Assembly: GCA_963277665.1 (NCBI GenBank)
Contig: OY728143.1
Coordinates: forward strand, 535,714,394 to 535,778,393
Source of the DNA: Viscum album
Taxonomy: Eukaryota > Streptophyta > Magnoliopsida > Santalales > Viscaceae
DNA length: 64,000 bases
Direction: 5' to 3'
In this document: positions 33,477 to 45,120 of the stretch, piece by piece
Numbering within the stretch: the first letter of the stretch is position 1
How the letters are laid out: each line of letters opens with the position of its first letter
The notes under the pieces: generated by a model
What the model was told of the DNA's origin: nothing
Database searches by the model: none
Seen by the model: only the letters and a program-made list of their open reading frames with translations
Made by a program: the position numbers and the translations under genes

Positions 33477-35664
33477 CGCTTCCTTTGTCTGAGTAGAAAT
33501 GGGTTCGTTAAAGCCTTATATTTATACTACTCAGATGATCACTTCTCAATGGCTAAAAAGTAACGGTCACAAATCTTAACGTAAAACTAAAGAAGTTGAC
33601 ATCTTATAAAAAACATTTTTCATAAAGAAACATTTAACTAGATCAAGAGGGATTGTCCATTAATGAAACTTTGGGTCGTTACATATACAATTCCTTTTAT
33701 GTAAAAGTAATTGCATTCCTTTGAGTTTGTGGTAGTCCACAGGACCATGAATGATGTTATCACATTTTCAGTGTGGAAAAGGTAACAAATAAAATGATAT
33801 ATTATGTTTCCAAAAATGTAATTATGTCATAAATATCATATTAATTTAATTTTTATCATATATATTCATTATATTTACCCTTATTACCTTCCATGTTACA
33901 TGACAGGTAAAACCTCTTCGAATTGCTTCAGGAGGCAGTAGTCTATCCTACACGCGAACGACATTATCGTGTCCCATACATTATAAAATTTCTAAAGGTG
34001 AGCATAATATAATGACTCTAGAGGTATTATTAAGTTATATATATCATAAATATAGGTTATTAACTATAAATACATCATTATTTGAAACCATTAAATGTGG
34101 TAATGGAAGAATTAACAACATTGGTTCATGAGGTTGTAGTTCATCTTACACAAGAATGATGATTGAGTATCTTATTTTATGGAAGTGTATGTTTGTGTAG
34201 GTCATAAACCTAACATTAAAAACATGTAATTATATTTAGGATACATATATTGTTATATAATAATCTATTAATAATAATTTAAGGGTTGGAGAAACAAATA
34301 AAACAGAAATACACGTTGAAAAATGTTACCACTTTTTCGGGTAACTCCTTTTGGTTTACACCGAAGGACTTATTTGGATATATTTATCCTAAAATTGAGT
34401 CTTCTAGGATGAGGGGAGGGATTTTTGGAGTCATTTTGTGCATTATTTGAATGATCTATAAGTCTTGATTGTGTTTAATAATTGGGGAGAGTGAATACCT
34501 TTTTATAGTGGAGGAGAAATGGCATTATTGTAAATATCAAAAATTAAACACTATTTGGATGTCTCCCATACATAATGTGCCAAAAAATTGAAAAATAAAA
34601 TACTTTAGGGAAATTATGTTCAATATAAACTTATAAAAAACAAAAATTAAAAGAAATATAATTTTTTTCTTAGTCATTAATTCTGCTCAACTTAATCTTT
34701 ACAGTTTTTACTAAGGTAACTTGTAACACTTTTATTTACCAAAGTAATTTATCATTAACTATATAATATAAAAAATTATAATAAACTTTTTACATAATTA
34801 TTCTATATATAAATTAAAATTCAGTAAATAAAAATCTTATATTTGTGAAAAAATAATTTTAATATAAACGCATGTCATGCCCAAATCCATGTTTTAACCA
34901 TAATCACGTTAATTAATTTTAAATATTTTCACTGATTATTACATTCCAAAATTAAGTTGACCTTATTAGAGTAAAAAAAATTATTCTAATTCTAAATAAA
35001 TATACCTATTTTTGGAAAATTAAATGACATAATTGTCAAAATTAAATTTAAATTTAATCTCCCAGACATGGCGAGAAAGCGAGTTTTGAAAGTTAAAATC
35101 TTCCAAAGTTAAATAAGTTTTTATATATAAATTCAATATAAAAACTATTCAAATGACCTAAATTGGAATAATATATATATAATTTATCTAATTTAACATT
35201 AAAAAAAATAAAGTATAATTTATCCTTATTAATTATTTAAAATAAATCACATTTTCTGATTAAAATCCAGTATTTTTCATTATTCCTGAAAATATAAAAC
35301 TTTGCAAAAAATACCAAAAAAATAACCCAAAGTAAATTTTTATATTTATAATTCAAAAATTTAGTTTATTCTATAATATAAAATTTATAAAATTTTCAAA
35401 AATTTTCTTTAAATCAAGTCATCCTTTAAAAGATGATAAAATTACATTTTTGAAAAATACTTCTTTTTATGCGTAAAATTTGATTTATTCTTATTTTATG
35501 CCGATAAAACCTAATGGATTAATTGAAAAATAATTTAATGAATATATAACATAAAAATATCATTAATATATTTCAATTATGGTGACTAATTTCATTTGTT
35601 AATACAAAATTTCATTATAGTTATAAAAATAGTTTTCATAAAAAACATATCCATTGACTGCAAA

Positions 35665-36393
35665 TCATTTTTTTTCTTCCATTTTCCAAGGCCGGTTTAT
35701 GGGTTCCCGGTACCCAAACAAACAATCCCCAAATTTCACATTTCAAAATTCAAATTCAAACCACTGAGCATCAAACTCCACGCGCCACACCTCGAGCGAG
35801 AGCCCATCATCACGCATCACCTTCAACGCAGGTCGTCGACAAGACCATCGGAAGCACCGTTGCCGGAGAAAGCGTGCCGGAGAAACCCGCTGGAATCACC
35901 CTCAGGGTCATCCTCAAAATCACCAAACATACAAATGGGAACTTCATCAGAGAACCACTGACGGAGAACCAGATCTCCATCGACATCCTCCAGGATGACG
36001 CCTCTAACACATTCACCGCATCACCACAAACATCAGAACTCACAGAAAACATACGACAGGCAGCACAATGCCTTCAACAATTACAAACATCCAAAACACC
36101 AACACATCCATACTTCACCTCACCAAGAAACGAGATGAATGGAAGAAGAAAAACCATTTCCAAAGAGGTCGCAAGCAGATCCACAAAATCAAAAGGGATT
36201 TCACCATCAACCAAACCATACCTCACACAGAGCACCACCACCTACAAAACCCCACCTTGCAAGACCTTCGAGAAGCATCTGCCATCACCAAAAACCGCCG
36301 ATCCATGCATCAATCGAGATCTCCAAGGAAACAAATTGAACCAAATCAGGATCCCAGTGCCACCAACCACAACATCCATAAAGACATCACTAA
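35665..36393 (+). mobile_element. 729-bp GC-richer insert in LTR-C, possibly Helitron-like
   Basis: Present only in copy 1 of the duplication; in copy 2 the matching site near 52,230-52,275 lacks it. It is much richer in C and G than its surroundings. It begins TC after an A and ends CTAA before a T, the end pattern of Helitrons, but no clear 3' hairpin precedes the CTAA, so this is weak. The content reads like a plant gene 5' end: an untranslated-looking CT- and A-rich stretch, then an open frame (about 35,874-36,401, no ATG start, residues such as GITLRVILKITKHTNGNF). No family recognised. A captured gene fragment is the likeliest reading. Confidence 0.5.
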
Positions 36394-36709
36394 TTGTATA
36401 ATAAAATAGTTCATTTTATAAAAAAATATAAACTATATTTTCATAATTTAGTTAATCTCATTAATTAATACCATTCCAAAGTCCAGGTAATGAGTATGAT
36501 GTTAAATATTAGTAGTATATTATTGCTCTATAAAACTAGATCTTCGATATAACATTATTTATAATAGAAACACAATATTGTATGAAACAAAAGATAAACA
36601 TTGAAATGAAAATAAAATATGATAAAATGCAAACAACTTTTAACAAAATATATCAAATAAATTAAATTAATTTGATAGAATATTTTTCATAAAATATGGG
36701 GATGTTACA

Positions 36710-37979
36710 TCTTACATCCTCTTAAATTGAATTTCACCCACAAAATTCATCTCGGTGATCAAATGATTAAAATTTTAATAATTCTTTTATTTAAACCCAT
36801 ATAGAATAAAGGGTTAGTAAACATACTCTTGAAATGGTAAATTGTTAAACATAAAGTTCATCAAAAGTTACACATAACAAGGATTCCACATAAAGAGTAT
36901 ATAGTGGGGAATGGGGGAAAAGGGTAAATAATTTTAGAAAGTGATTGAGTAAATTGATCACAAATAAGTGAATGATAAATGGAAAGTTAAGGATATCAAA
37001 AACATAAATCTACGTTTAACAAAAATAACATCAGTTAATCATAATTAAAGGTACTAAGATATCACTTTTGTTTTAAGATCCTTTTCTAGAGTTAAATAAT
37101 TATCTTACCATATAAACCCAGAGGAAAAAATATACTTCCTGGATGAGTATAATTTCATCCTTTAGTCAATTTATGAAAAAAAATATAATATTTTTCTCCA
37201 AATTCTGATTATTCAACATAAACTATTAATTCTTGGTTCATAAAAATCAACCCATTAAAGACCATATAAACAAAAAATGGATATTCATGTTATTACACAT
37301 GTCCTTAGACATTAAACAAAACCATAAATGGTTATCACACGGTAAGATAATTCACAAAATTAGTAAATATATATATGAAACATGAATATTAAAATGTAAT
37401 ACACAATGTTTAAAATAAATTTTTCCATAAATAATTATCCTTAATACTCTTCAAAACATTTCCTGACTAATTTTGAACCCTTAATATTATAAGGATTAGA
37501 TCATATATTCTTCTAATATAAATAAACCATCATCCCTCAAATAAAATACCATATGTTTTCTAAATAAACTTAGTCTTCACCTATAAAAAATGTTATAATA
37601 ACTAAGACATAACATAAGGTAGTGGTAGGTGAGAAAACCTTATAATCCTTCGATCATGGGTTCAAGCTCCACTGCCTAGCCAGATGCAATGGGTTTCTAC
37701 CCAACATACAAGTTTTCCCCTTTTTTACTTAATCCGGAAAAAAATTCCTCCCAAGGAAACATCATGTATCCTATGGGTTACAAATACCTCAACCTAAAAA
37801 AATATCTCTAAAAATATCATTGATAACCTCAAAATATTTTTCTACGTAAAACACTTGAATGAAATTTCTAATAATTTTAACTCTTGATAGAACTATGAAG
37901 GTATCTAAAACTATTAATATAAACTCACATGATAACATCATAATCTACAAAGTTATATAAAACGACCCTTGGTTCCAAC
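36710..37979 (-). other. Element C interior, copy 1 (1.27 kb, non-coding)
   Basis: Lies between polypurine-like TTAAGAGGATG with the conserved GTGGGTGAAATT block (36,710-36,760) and a primer site TTGGAACCAAGGG at 37,966-37,979. No gag or pol frame is visible. C is thus a non-autonomous element whose LTRs (5 kb) are four times longer than its interior. It includes a tRNA-like segment at 37,608-37,680. Confidence 0.75.
37608..37680 (+). repeat. tRNA-like / SINE head in element C interior
   Basis: Box A-like TAAGGTAGTGG at 37,615 and box B GGGTTCAAGCTCC at 37,658 are 43 bases apart, the spacing of a tRNA gene. A CCCCTTTTTT stretch, a possible Pol III terminator, follows at about 37,717. No complete cloverleaf or intact acceptor stem is seen, so a tRNA-derived SINE head or tRNA relic fits better than a working tRNA. 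The copy at 53,474-53,546 is similar. Confidence 0.4.
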
Positions 37980-39049
37980 TATAACATCCCAAAAACCGCA
38001 CTTATGTATCCTTTTTTGAAATCTATAACTTTATGTTTTTGACTTTGATGAAAATAATTATAACCCATATTTTTTCCAAAAAATATCACAACATCAAAAG
38101 GAAAACATTGATTAATTTCATTTCAGATACCCTTTTAGGGTTATTGTTTTATAAAATTTGGAAAAACCTATATATAAATAATTCAAAAATCATCAAAAGA
38201 ACATTTCTCCAATTTTACCATCATTTCTTATTTCACAACAGTTCATCAACATCATCCTTACGAAATACTCTATAGATATAAATCATCCAAAATAATTCAT
38301 AAAAACCTGTGGAAAAGGAAATGTAAAAAAGGTTGATCTTAAATGATAAGTAAGTAAAAATGTAAGAATTATCAAATGAAATTCTTTAGTGAGCATAAAA
38401 GTGCATAAGGTTATAATTACATAATCAATGTGCAAGAGTGAATCATAAAATAACTCAAAACCATCAATACATGGATCATAAAAAATGAAAATATTGAAAC
38501 AAAAGAGTCATAAAAATAAATAACCGAAATCCATGTGGTATCAATATTAATCATTAGAATCATTAAAAACTCATAACAAGAAATTAAAAACCCAATTTGG
38601 TAACTTGGAACATCACTTTCATAAAACACTATAGAAACCCATTAAATTATAATAACCATATGACCACCTTCAAAAATAATGATTACTGAATGAATTGGAG
38701 AGCTATAATGGGATCAAAATGAACTATTTGGGCCTCCCATGTTAATCTATAATGGAATTGCATAGTGCTATCTAGGAAAACCTAAGTTAATATATAAGGG
38801 GATCACTCGGTGCTATCTGGGTCTCCCCAATTTAAGATATAACTCGCTTACCTTTAACTATATGAACCACCCCAAGTTAATCTAAAATGGTCTTACCTAT
38901 AACTATATATTCCACCCTAAGTTAGGTTGTAACAGGCTTACCTAGTGGTATCTGGGTATAACCATTATTTCTAGTGTCTAGGAACCAAATAATGAGTGAA
39001 TCCCGTAAATAAATCATCACAACGCATTGAAAAAATATTTTTTGTTTTA

Positions 39050-39600
39050 AAAATATGACTACCCCATGTAAAGAAACCAAGGTCCATAAAAAATATCTTT
39101 GAAACATGGTTAACCAATGGAAAATAAATGGGTTCCATAATAGTCTCTCAGAAACATGATTAACCCATAGAAAAGAAACGGGATCCATAAAATCTCATTG
39201 AAATGTGGTTACTGCAAGGAAAAGAAATGGGTTCCATAAAAATCACTTTTAAACATGATAAAATAGTTGAAAATATATGGATTACAAAATAATTTCTTTG
39301 AAACATGGTTATTCCATGGAAAATAATTGGGTTCCATTATAATCACTTTGAAACATGATTAACCCATCGAAAAAAATGGGTTCCATAACAATCTCATTGA
39401 AACAAGGGTATCCCTAAGAAAATAAATGGGTTCCATTAAAATATTATTGAAACATTATTAGCCCATGTAAAAAAATGTCTTCCATTAGAATCACTTTGAA
39501 ACATTTTTAACCCATGGAACAAAATGGGCTCCATAAAAATCTCTTTGAAACACCATTAACACATGAAAAAATAATGGGTTCATTGCAATATCTTTAAAAA
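39050..39600. repeat. 50-bp hairpin minisatellite, LTR-C 5' copy 1
   Basis: About ten units with AACCCAT/ATGGGTT-type arms, same family as 21,770-22,300, within predicted intron 2. The related 45-bp array precedes it at 38,705-38,960. Confidence 0.8.
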
Positions 39601-40149
39601 AAACCATAATCCATCTAAAGAAATAATTTTAATGGTATAAATAAAAAATAACCCTAATTTAGGACAAGTAACAATGAGTGTTTTTAATTTTATGAATGTA
39701 AAAGACCATAAAATGTCACAAAAAACATTCATATGTAAAATAATATGTAAACATTCTAAAGTGTCTCATACCACTTTGAAACATTTGAATCATAAGCCCC
39801 CATGAAATAATATCATTAAATGAAACTTGTAATATCATTAAAATAAGGATATTCATGATATAACATTTCAAAGAGGTAATATATACACCTTATCAAGTAA
39901 TATATGTGTATAACATAACAAACATCACCAAGAAGGAAAATTGGGACAAAACTCCATTACCACTTTGGTAAATTTGAAAACATAAACTCTTTGTAAGAGA
40001 GATAATAAAATGTATATTAAAATACCCATAAATTCAATTATAAAAATCATTAAATACATTTAGGGGAAATATATACACCATATAAAGTTAATTTGGTTCA
40101 TAATAATAAATTATTCTCAATGGAATTTAAATTGAGATGAAACCCCTTA

Positions 40150-40185
40150 CCATGAATCTTATTAATAATGCTTTTTATTTATATT
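40150..40185 (-). other. Predicted 36-nt microexon, LTR-C 5' copy 1
   Basis: Begins GAATATAAAT after TTGTTAG and ends AGATTCATG before GTAAGGGG. Exactly 36 nt with both splice dinucleotides intact. Confidence 0.6.
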
Positions 40186-40340
40186 CCTAACAAATAAACA
40201 TAAGTTATTATACACTTGTTTTATAAACTTTTACAATTTTATCATGTATTTTTGGATGATATTTTATTATGGTATTATTTTTGTTTTTTTATTATCATTT
40301 TTATATGTTTAATATATTTATTTTATTATGAAACTTTGAT

Positions 40341-42425
40341 AAATATGGTCTATTCCCTCATGTTATATATTAATCCCTCACTGATACTCAGTAGCCTCAA
40401 TTGTATTGGGAGGTGTGCCTCAGGCCATGTGGAAAACCATCTCGGAGCACCAACTTGTGGAACCTGAGTCAGAACTTCATAATACTATTTTCTATTTCCA
40501 TTTTTAATTTTACTCAAATAGTTTTCTAAAGTTAATTAAACACATGGAAAAGAGTCATTAATAAAACCTCTAATTATACTAACTCATAAATCACTAAAGG
40601 AAATAAGAGCCTTAGTTAAAAACCTCATTTTTTCTATTTCACTCTCTTGCTTATACAAATATTTGATAAACTTTTAAAATTTATTTTGATTCTTTATCTC
40701 TAGTTTATTTTGGTAACAAGAAAAAAATCACTTGATACAATATGTTAAGTACATGAATAAAATACATTTATTCACTTAATGTGATGCTTATCCACTTGGA
40801 TTTTCTTCATCTAATATTTGTATCCTCATACCACATGAGATATGGATTATTTAATTTATGATCCCTAATGGTTGTTTGATTCCACTAGTTATTTAATATA
40901 ATGATTTGATTGTACTGTAACTCTAGATTCATCACTTTTAAGCTCAATGTTTAGGCCCTAATACTAATTAATAAATACAATAACTCTTGTGTAACTCATT
41001 GTATCTTCCTCATTTCTTCTCAAACACATAATATTTTAGATCATAAACACCTAATAGATCATATCACCACCTTATAATTGTATCACTCCATAAAATAGTT
41101 AATAACATTTAAATACATAGGGTTAGGGTTTCTTCCTCGACATCCTCAAGTTATGTAATTTGGTTGGTCTTGTTTAGGATACCTTTAAATCTAAATTTCA
41201 TAAATGACTTACTAGTGGTGATTCTAACTATTCCACTTCTACATAAATCACATTGTTTTTTCATTATAGTTCTTCAACTTGTTTTTTTTAGGTTCCTCAT
41301 CAGTTATGATATGATTCTCAATTGCTCAATTTTTCAAAATTGTTTTATTTCTCTTGAATCCTCCAACATGATTCCTCTTCCATATTAGGGTTATTATATA
41401 AGTTTTCAATTCTTTATTTCCTGTATGATTTAGGAAACCATTAAAGGAATTATTTTTTCTTATACTCTTTAGTGATCATTATCATTACCTTTAAATTATT
41501 TTTCCATGATGAATATTCCATGGAATTATGATTTACCTTTCTCATTGATGGAGAAGCTCCCTTATTTTCCATCCAAATTTATTTTCGTACTTTTAGAAAG
41601 GGTTATTGTTATTATACCACCATTAGTGTTGGGATCTACCTTTATTGTGTTCCATAATTTTTCTATAATGAGGTGAACCTATTTTCTAACATAACAATTT
41701 TTTTGTGACTATTTTATTTCAATATTTCATAGGTTTATAACAATTTTTATGAATCGTTTAGCTCATATATTAATGTAATTTCATGCCAAAGGTGAGGCTT
41801 CTCACATAATAGAATCACTAGTCGGAAATTCCCAATTTGTATTTTTTGCATAATAATTGACTAATTTGATATGTACATTGAAAAAAGAGTCAGGACTAAT
41901 GAAATTGAGTCAAAAAGTAATTTACATGAGAAGGCCAAATCCAAAATGAAGGATCATCACATAATAAATTTATAATTAATTTAAGAAAATAAAGAATTGT
42001 CTTTCAATGAATTATTTCTTCTTTTATGAATCTAAAAATGTCTCTTTGTTTTACCATAATTTTATCATAATAATCATGTATATATTCCCTCTAGCAGTGA
42101 TCCACATGTGTACCACAAACCTCTGAGCATTGCTATAGGAATCTCTAGGTGCTAGCATGGTTGATCCTATTGCATGTTTCATTTTCCCTTGAGATCCATT
42201 AGAATCACTTACAAGAAGAGTTATCAATATTATCCCTTGGATAGAGAGGGTTTGTGGAGTAATATTTCTCTCTCCTCTTGAGAAAATTATTAAAGAGGTA
42301 CTCTCTAAGTATCGAGAGGAATCCCTAGAGTCCTGATGATCAACCAACATAATGGATGGTGTATTGTTTGGAAATAATATAACTGGATTTAAATAGTGAT
42401 AGGGTTAAAAAATTAAAAATTCACA
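40341..42425 (-). repeat. Probable copia LTR part, copy 1
   Basis: Not gypsy LTR-C. It repeats at about 59,140-61,225, where it leads into copia pol on the minus strand. A TATA-like TATTTAAATCC (minus) lies at about 42,388-42,398. Small frames here are not convincing. The left boundary is unresolved; a TG at 40,361 or nearby is a candidate. Confidence 0.4.
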
Positions 42426-42433
42426 CCGTTAAT

Positions 42434-45120
42434 TATTTACTTACTTATTTAATGTAAAACAAGATTTATATATCATAAATATTCAGTATATATATATATA
42501 ATATAGTTAAATGAAATGAAACACACCGTTCATGGAGACGGTAGGCCGTATGTATGCATGAACGCTTCTTTCTTGTCCTTGTTGACTTGAATGGAAGTAA
42601 GTAGAAGACATATACATACATAAATATATCCAGTAGAATTATTATGTAATATATATCATTATTCTTCATTATATATACTTTATAATCATTCTAGGACGGT
42701 TAACATGGAGAATGAATCTCATCGCGTCGTGGAAACGGTAATCCGTACGTACGCACGAGCGATGATATCGTTCCCATAATTATTGAAAGGAATTGGAGTC
42801 GATGATATAATATCTCAGAATTATTATCATGTCATAATAACCATATATAGTTATTATTTACACCATTATACCCATCCATGTAAGGTGGTGGTGGAAAAAA
42901 AATTACACCACGGCGTGGAGACAATATTCCATACGTTTGTACGTGCGGTGATTTCGTTTTCCATTGGATGGATTAAAGGAGAAATGGGTTTGTTTCATAT
43001 TTATAATAACATATAAGTATATTATTTATTCTGATGTTATTACTTTGTAATGAAAAAACAAAAGAAAAGGAAGTAGAAGAATAATGAAACTTGAAAGAAT
43101 CAGTATAAGAGATTACCTCTTCTTCGACGCACCTCCTCTTAACCTCCTCTTAGGGCACTAAAGTTTTCCTTTGAAGAACACCATAATCTCTAGTAGGTGT
43201 ATTTGGAAGAGGAGAAGTAAAATGGGCAGGTTTTTTTCATGCATGAAGGCTCAAATTTGTGTGAAGAGGAGAGGGAGGATGTGCCCTTTTATAAGGGGGG
43301 ATAGGGGCACCTTAGGAAAACTTAAAATTTTATTTTATAATAAAGTCATATTCGGTTTATAATGGCTCAAAAGTGTCTTATTTAGAGGCTAGGGTGGGTA
43401 TGGGTCGAAATAATCTCAACAAATAGGTTTTAGAAAAGTTTAGGTTACCATTTTTAACTTATCATTTAGCTTTAACTCTAAGTTAAATAATTTTACTTTT
43501 ACTGTGTCTTCTTGTATTCTTACACTATATGGTTAATAAACATACCATAAACTTCCAATAGAGCCGAAATTTGTTCATTAATGTCATATATATTATTATA
43601 TAAGTCTTTTGGCCGAACCTTAGAGTTTTAGTAAAATAATAACAATTAATAATATAATATGTTTTTTAAAAACTCTTTTATGTCAATTTTGACACAATTT
43701 GGTATTTTGTTTTTGTTAAATTTATAACAGCATGATTACTTCGAAAAAAATTCCTCTAACTAACCCAAATATGTTATAGTAACCTATAAAATTATTTTAA
43801 TTCATAAAAAGTCTAAAATTATATTTATTTGGGTATTTATAACATCAATTATGTTAATATTTCATTAATAAGGTAATTACTGCATCATCATTGTGTCCTA
43901 AATAACTTAAATTATTTAATGTCAAAAAATTATAAATAAAATACCATTATGTAATAAATATTTTTATATTTATAATGAATATTTATAGTATAATTTATAT
44001 TATTTATAACTCTATATTAAAAATCTTTTACTTATTATACTTTGATTTTAAATCTTTTAACTCTTCTTTGAATTAAATAATAATAAATGTCCAAATCTTA
44101 TCAAAGTGGACCTAAATTTTCATATTTTATTCCTAAGGTTGTTTTTGGTCGAATTAAACTTATCTAATAGAATTAGGACATGTGTTAGGGTAATAATAAT
44201 ATCATTTTTACCCTTAATTTCCCTATTTACATTTAACCGTGGTAAATAAAAGTAAAAAGTTACAATTCACCAAAAATTATTTTTATCTTATTGGACCACA
44301 TTTTACTTACTGATATCAACCGTGTCTCTCGAATTTTTTCAATTCCACTCGTAGAAGCGGTAAAATTATGTTTTATGTAAATTTGAAAATTCTCCTAGGA
44401 GGTGGGTAAAAGACGGTAAAAAGTTCAATAAAATTTTTATATATCTAAAATTATTATAAAATGACTCCAATGAATTACATTGAACTTATATAGGTACTAT
44501 GTATCTATTTTGACCTAAAATAAATTTAAATAAAATAAACGATTATTTAAATAAAAAGTCGATTTTAACCAATAACTCAGTGTTTTCACTATTCATCAAA
44601 AATTGAATGTTTTTATAAAAATACCACAAATTCACCCTAGGATGATTTCAATATTCATAATACAAAAATTAAGTCCATTTTTAAAGATAAAATTTATAAA
44701 ATTTCAAAAATTGGGTATTACTATTCATAACAGCTTGTTTATATAATATTTTAATAACATATCATTGTTTAGTGAAACCCAGTATAGCGTACTACACACA
44801 CTATCGAGGAAAGTCATGATTGCATGTTATTCATGTCAAGTCAGGGCTTCATGTAGTGAAAGCTCCCTTTAGTGTTGCATATAACATAATAAAAACTTAT
44901 TTAAATTATACATTAATCAAAATCTATAGTTAATGTTGCGTAGAATAATTTCTACGAAATGACCAAGAAATTGTGTGTAACATGATCCAAGAATAGTGTT
45001 GTGTATACTGCAAGCAAATACGGTGTTTCTTATAGTACAATATAATCTTGGTGTAGTGTACAATATAAGACATCGAAGAAATTAAAAAGAATATATCTCA
45101 TAAAATCTTGGGGTGTTACA
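42434..45120 (-). repeat. LTR-B fragment, duplicate copy
   Basis: Matches 15,535-18,210. TATA at 43,286-43,293 and intron 1 donor at 43,116. ACGT-core motifs at about 42,534, 42,722 and 42,908. Microexon and intron 2 were not included in the duplication. Confidence 0.88.

Larger units (their letters stand above)
23355..33683 (-). mobile_element. Element E: complete Ty3/gypsy chromovirus (10.3 kb)
   Basis: The only full-length element in the window: LTRs 23,355-25,998 and 31,042-33,683 (2,644 and 2,642 bp), interior 5,043 bp, 5-bp TSD, minus orientation. Gag, protease, RT, RNase H, integrase and a chromodomain-like tail lie in one continuous frame (30,541 down to 26,048) broken only by stop codons, with no frameshift found. 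About 10 mismatches were counted in the first 215 bases of the LTR pair. It is inserted in intron 1 of LTR-C and absent from the second duplicate. Key catalytic residues are lost, so if it moved recently it needed help. Confidence 0.95.
31042..33683 (-). repeat. 5' LTR of element E
   Basis: Starts TGTAACGACCC at 33,683, ends GGTTGTCATA at 31,042. TATA 32,364-32,372; predicted intron donor at 32,214 (CAA|GTAAGGG) and acceptor CCTCAG|G at 31,249 (966 bp). Hairpin array at 31,444-31,571, with the third hairpin broken by one base (CTAGT for CTCGT). The TSD copy tatac follows at 33,684-33,688. Confidence 0.93.
20640..36709 (-). repeat. 3' LTR of element C, copy 1, interrupted
   Basis: Minus-strand LTR with its start at 36,709 (TGTAACATCCCC) beside polypurine-like TTAAGAGGATGTAAGA, and its end at 20,640. 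Without element E (plus TSD) and the 729-bp insert it is about 5.0 kb, matching the uninterrupted copy 47,547-52,577. TATA (TATAAAAA) at 34,500-34,507, putative intron 1 donor near 34,330, ACGT-core motifs near 34,130, 33,930 and 23,205, and the microexon at 22,859-22,894. Two minisatellites lie in the U5 part. Confidence 0.85.
37980..40340 (-). repeat. 5' LTR of element C, copy 1, truncated
   Basis: Aligns with the first 2.3 kb of the 3' LTR (20,640-22,940), but strongly diverged, so C is old. Its end GGGATGTTATA lies one base from the primer site. Predicted intron 2 from 40,149 (CATG|GTAAGGGG) to 38,307 (TTTTCCACAG|G), 1,843 bp; microexon 40,150-40,185 with acceptor TTTGTTAG|G. Minisatellites at 38,705-38,960 (45 bp) and 39,050-39,600 (50 bp). 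Homology fades at about 40,300, where other sequence starts. Confidence 0.8.
15535..42425. repeat. Tandem duplication, copy 1
   Basis: Left copy of a head-to-tail segmental duplication. It starts inside LTR-B intron 1 and ends inside copia-like sequence at TTCACA. The right copy is about 42,434-61,225. A hand comparison near 18,211-18,350 gave 5 mismatches in about 137 bases, and one near 20,980-21,160 about 9 in 175. Copy 1 carries two later insertions, element E and the 729-bp insert. Confidence 0.88.

Noticed and set aside
35874..36401. 175-codon protein-coding gene in the 729-bp insert
   Set aside because: Has no ATG start, runs out of the insert at its end, several frames are open, and no domain is recognised; kept only as a possible gene fragment.
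37608..37680. Functional tRNA gene
   Set aside because: Only A and B boxes are convincing; acceptor and anticodon stems cannot be paired by eye.
42051..42350. 99-codon minus-strand frame in the copia-like region
   Set aside because: The duplicate near 60,963 is open for only part of it. It sits downstream of an LTR TATA-like box and is better read as untranslated LTR sequence.
40341..42425. Continuation of gypsy LTR-C
   Set aside because: Alignment with the complete LTR-C copy stops near 40,300; downstream sequence instead leads into copia pol in the second copy.
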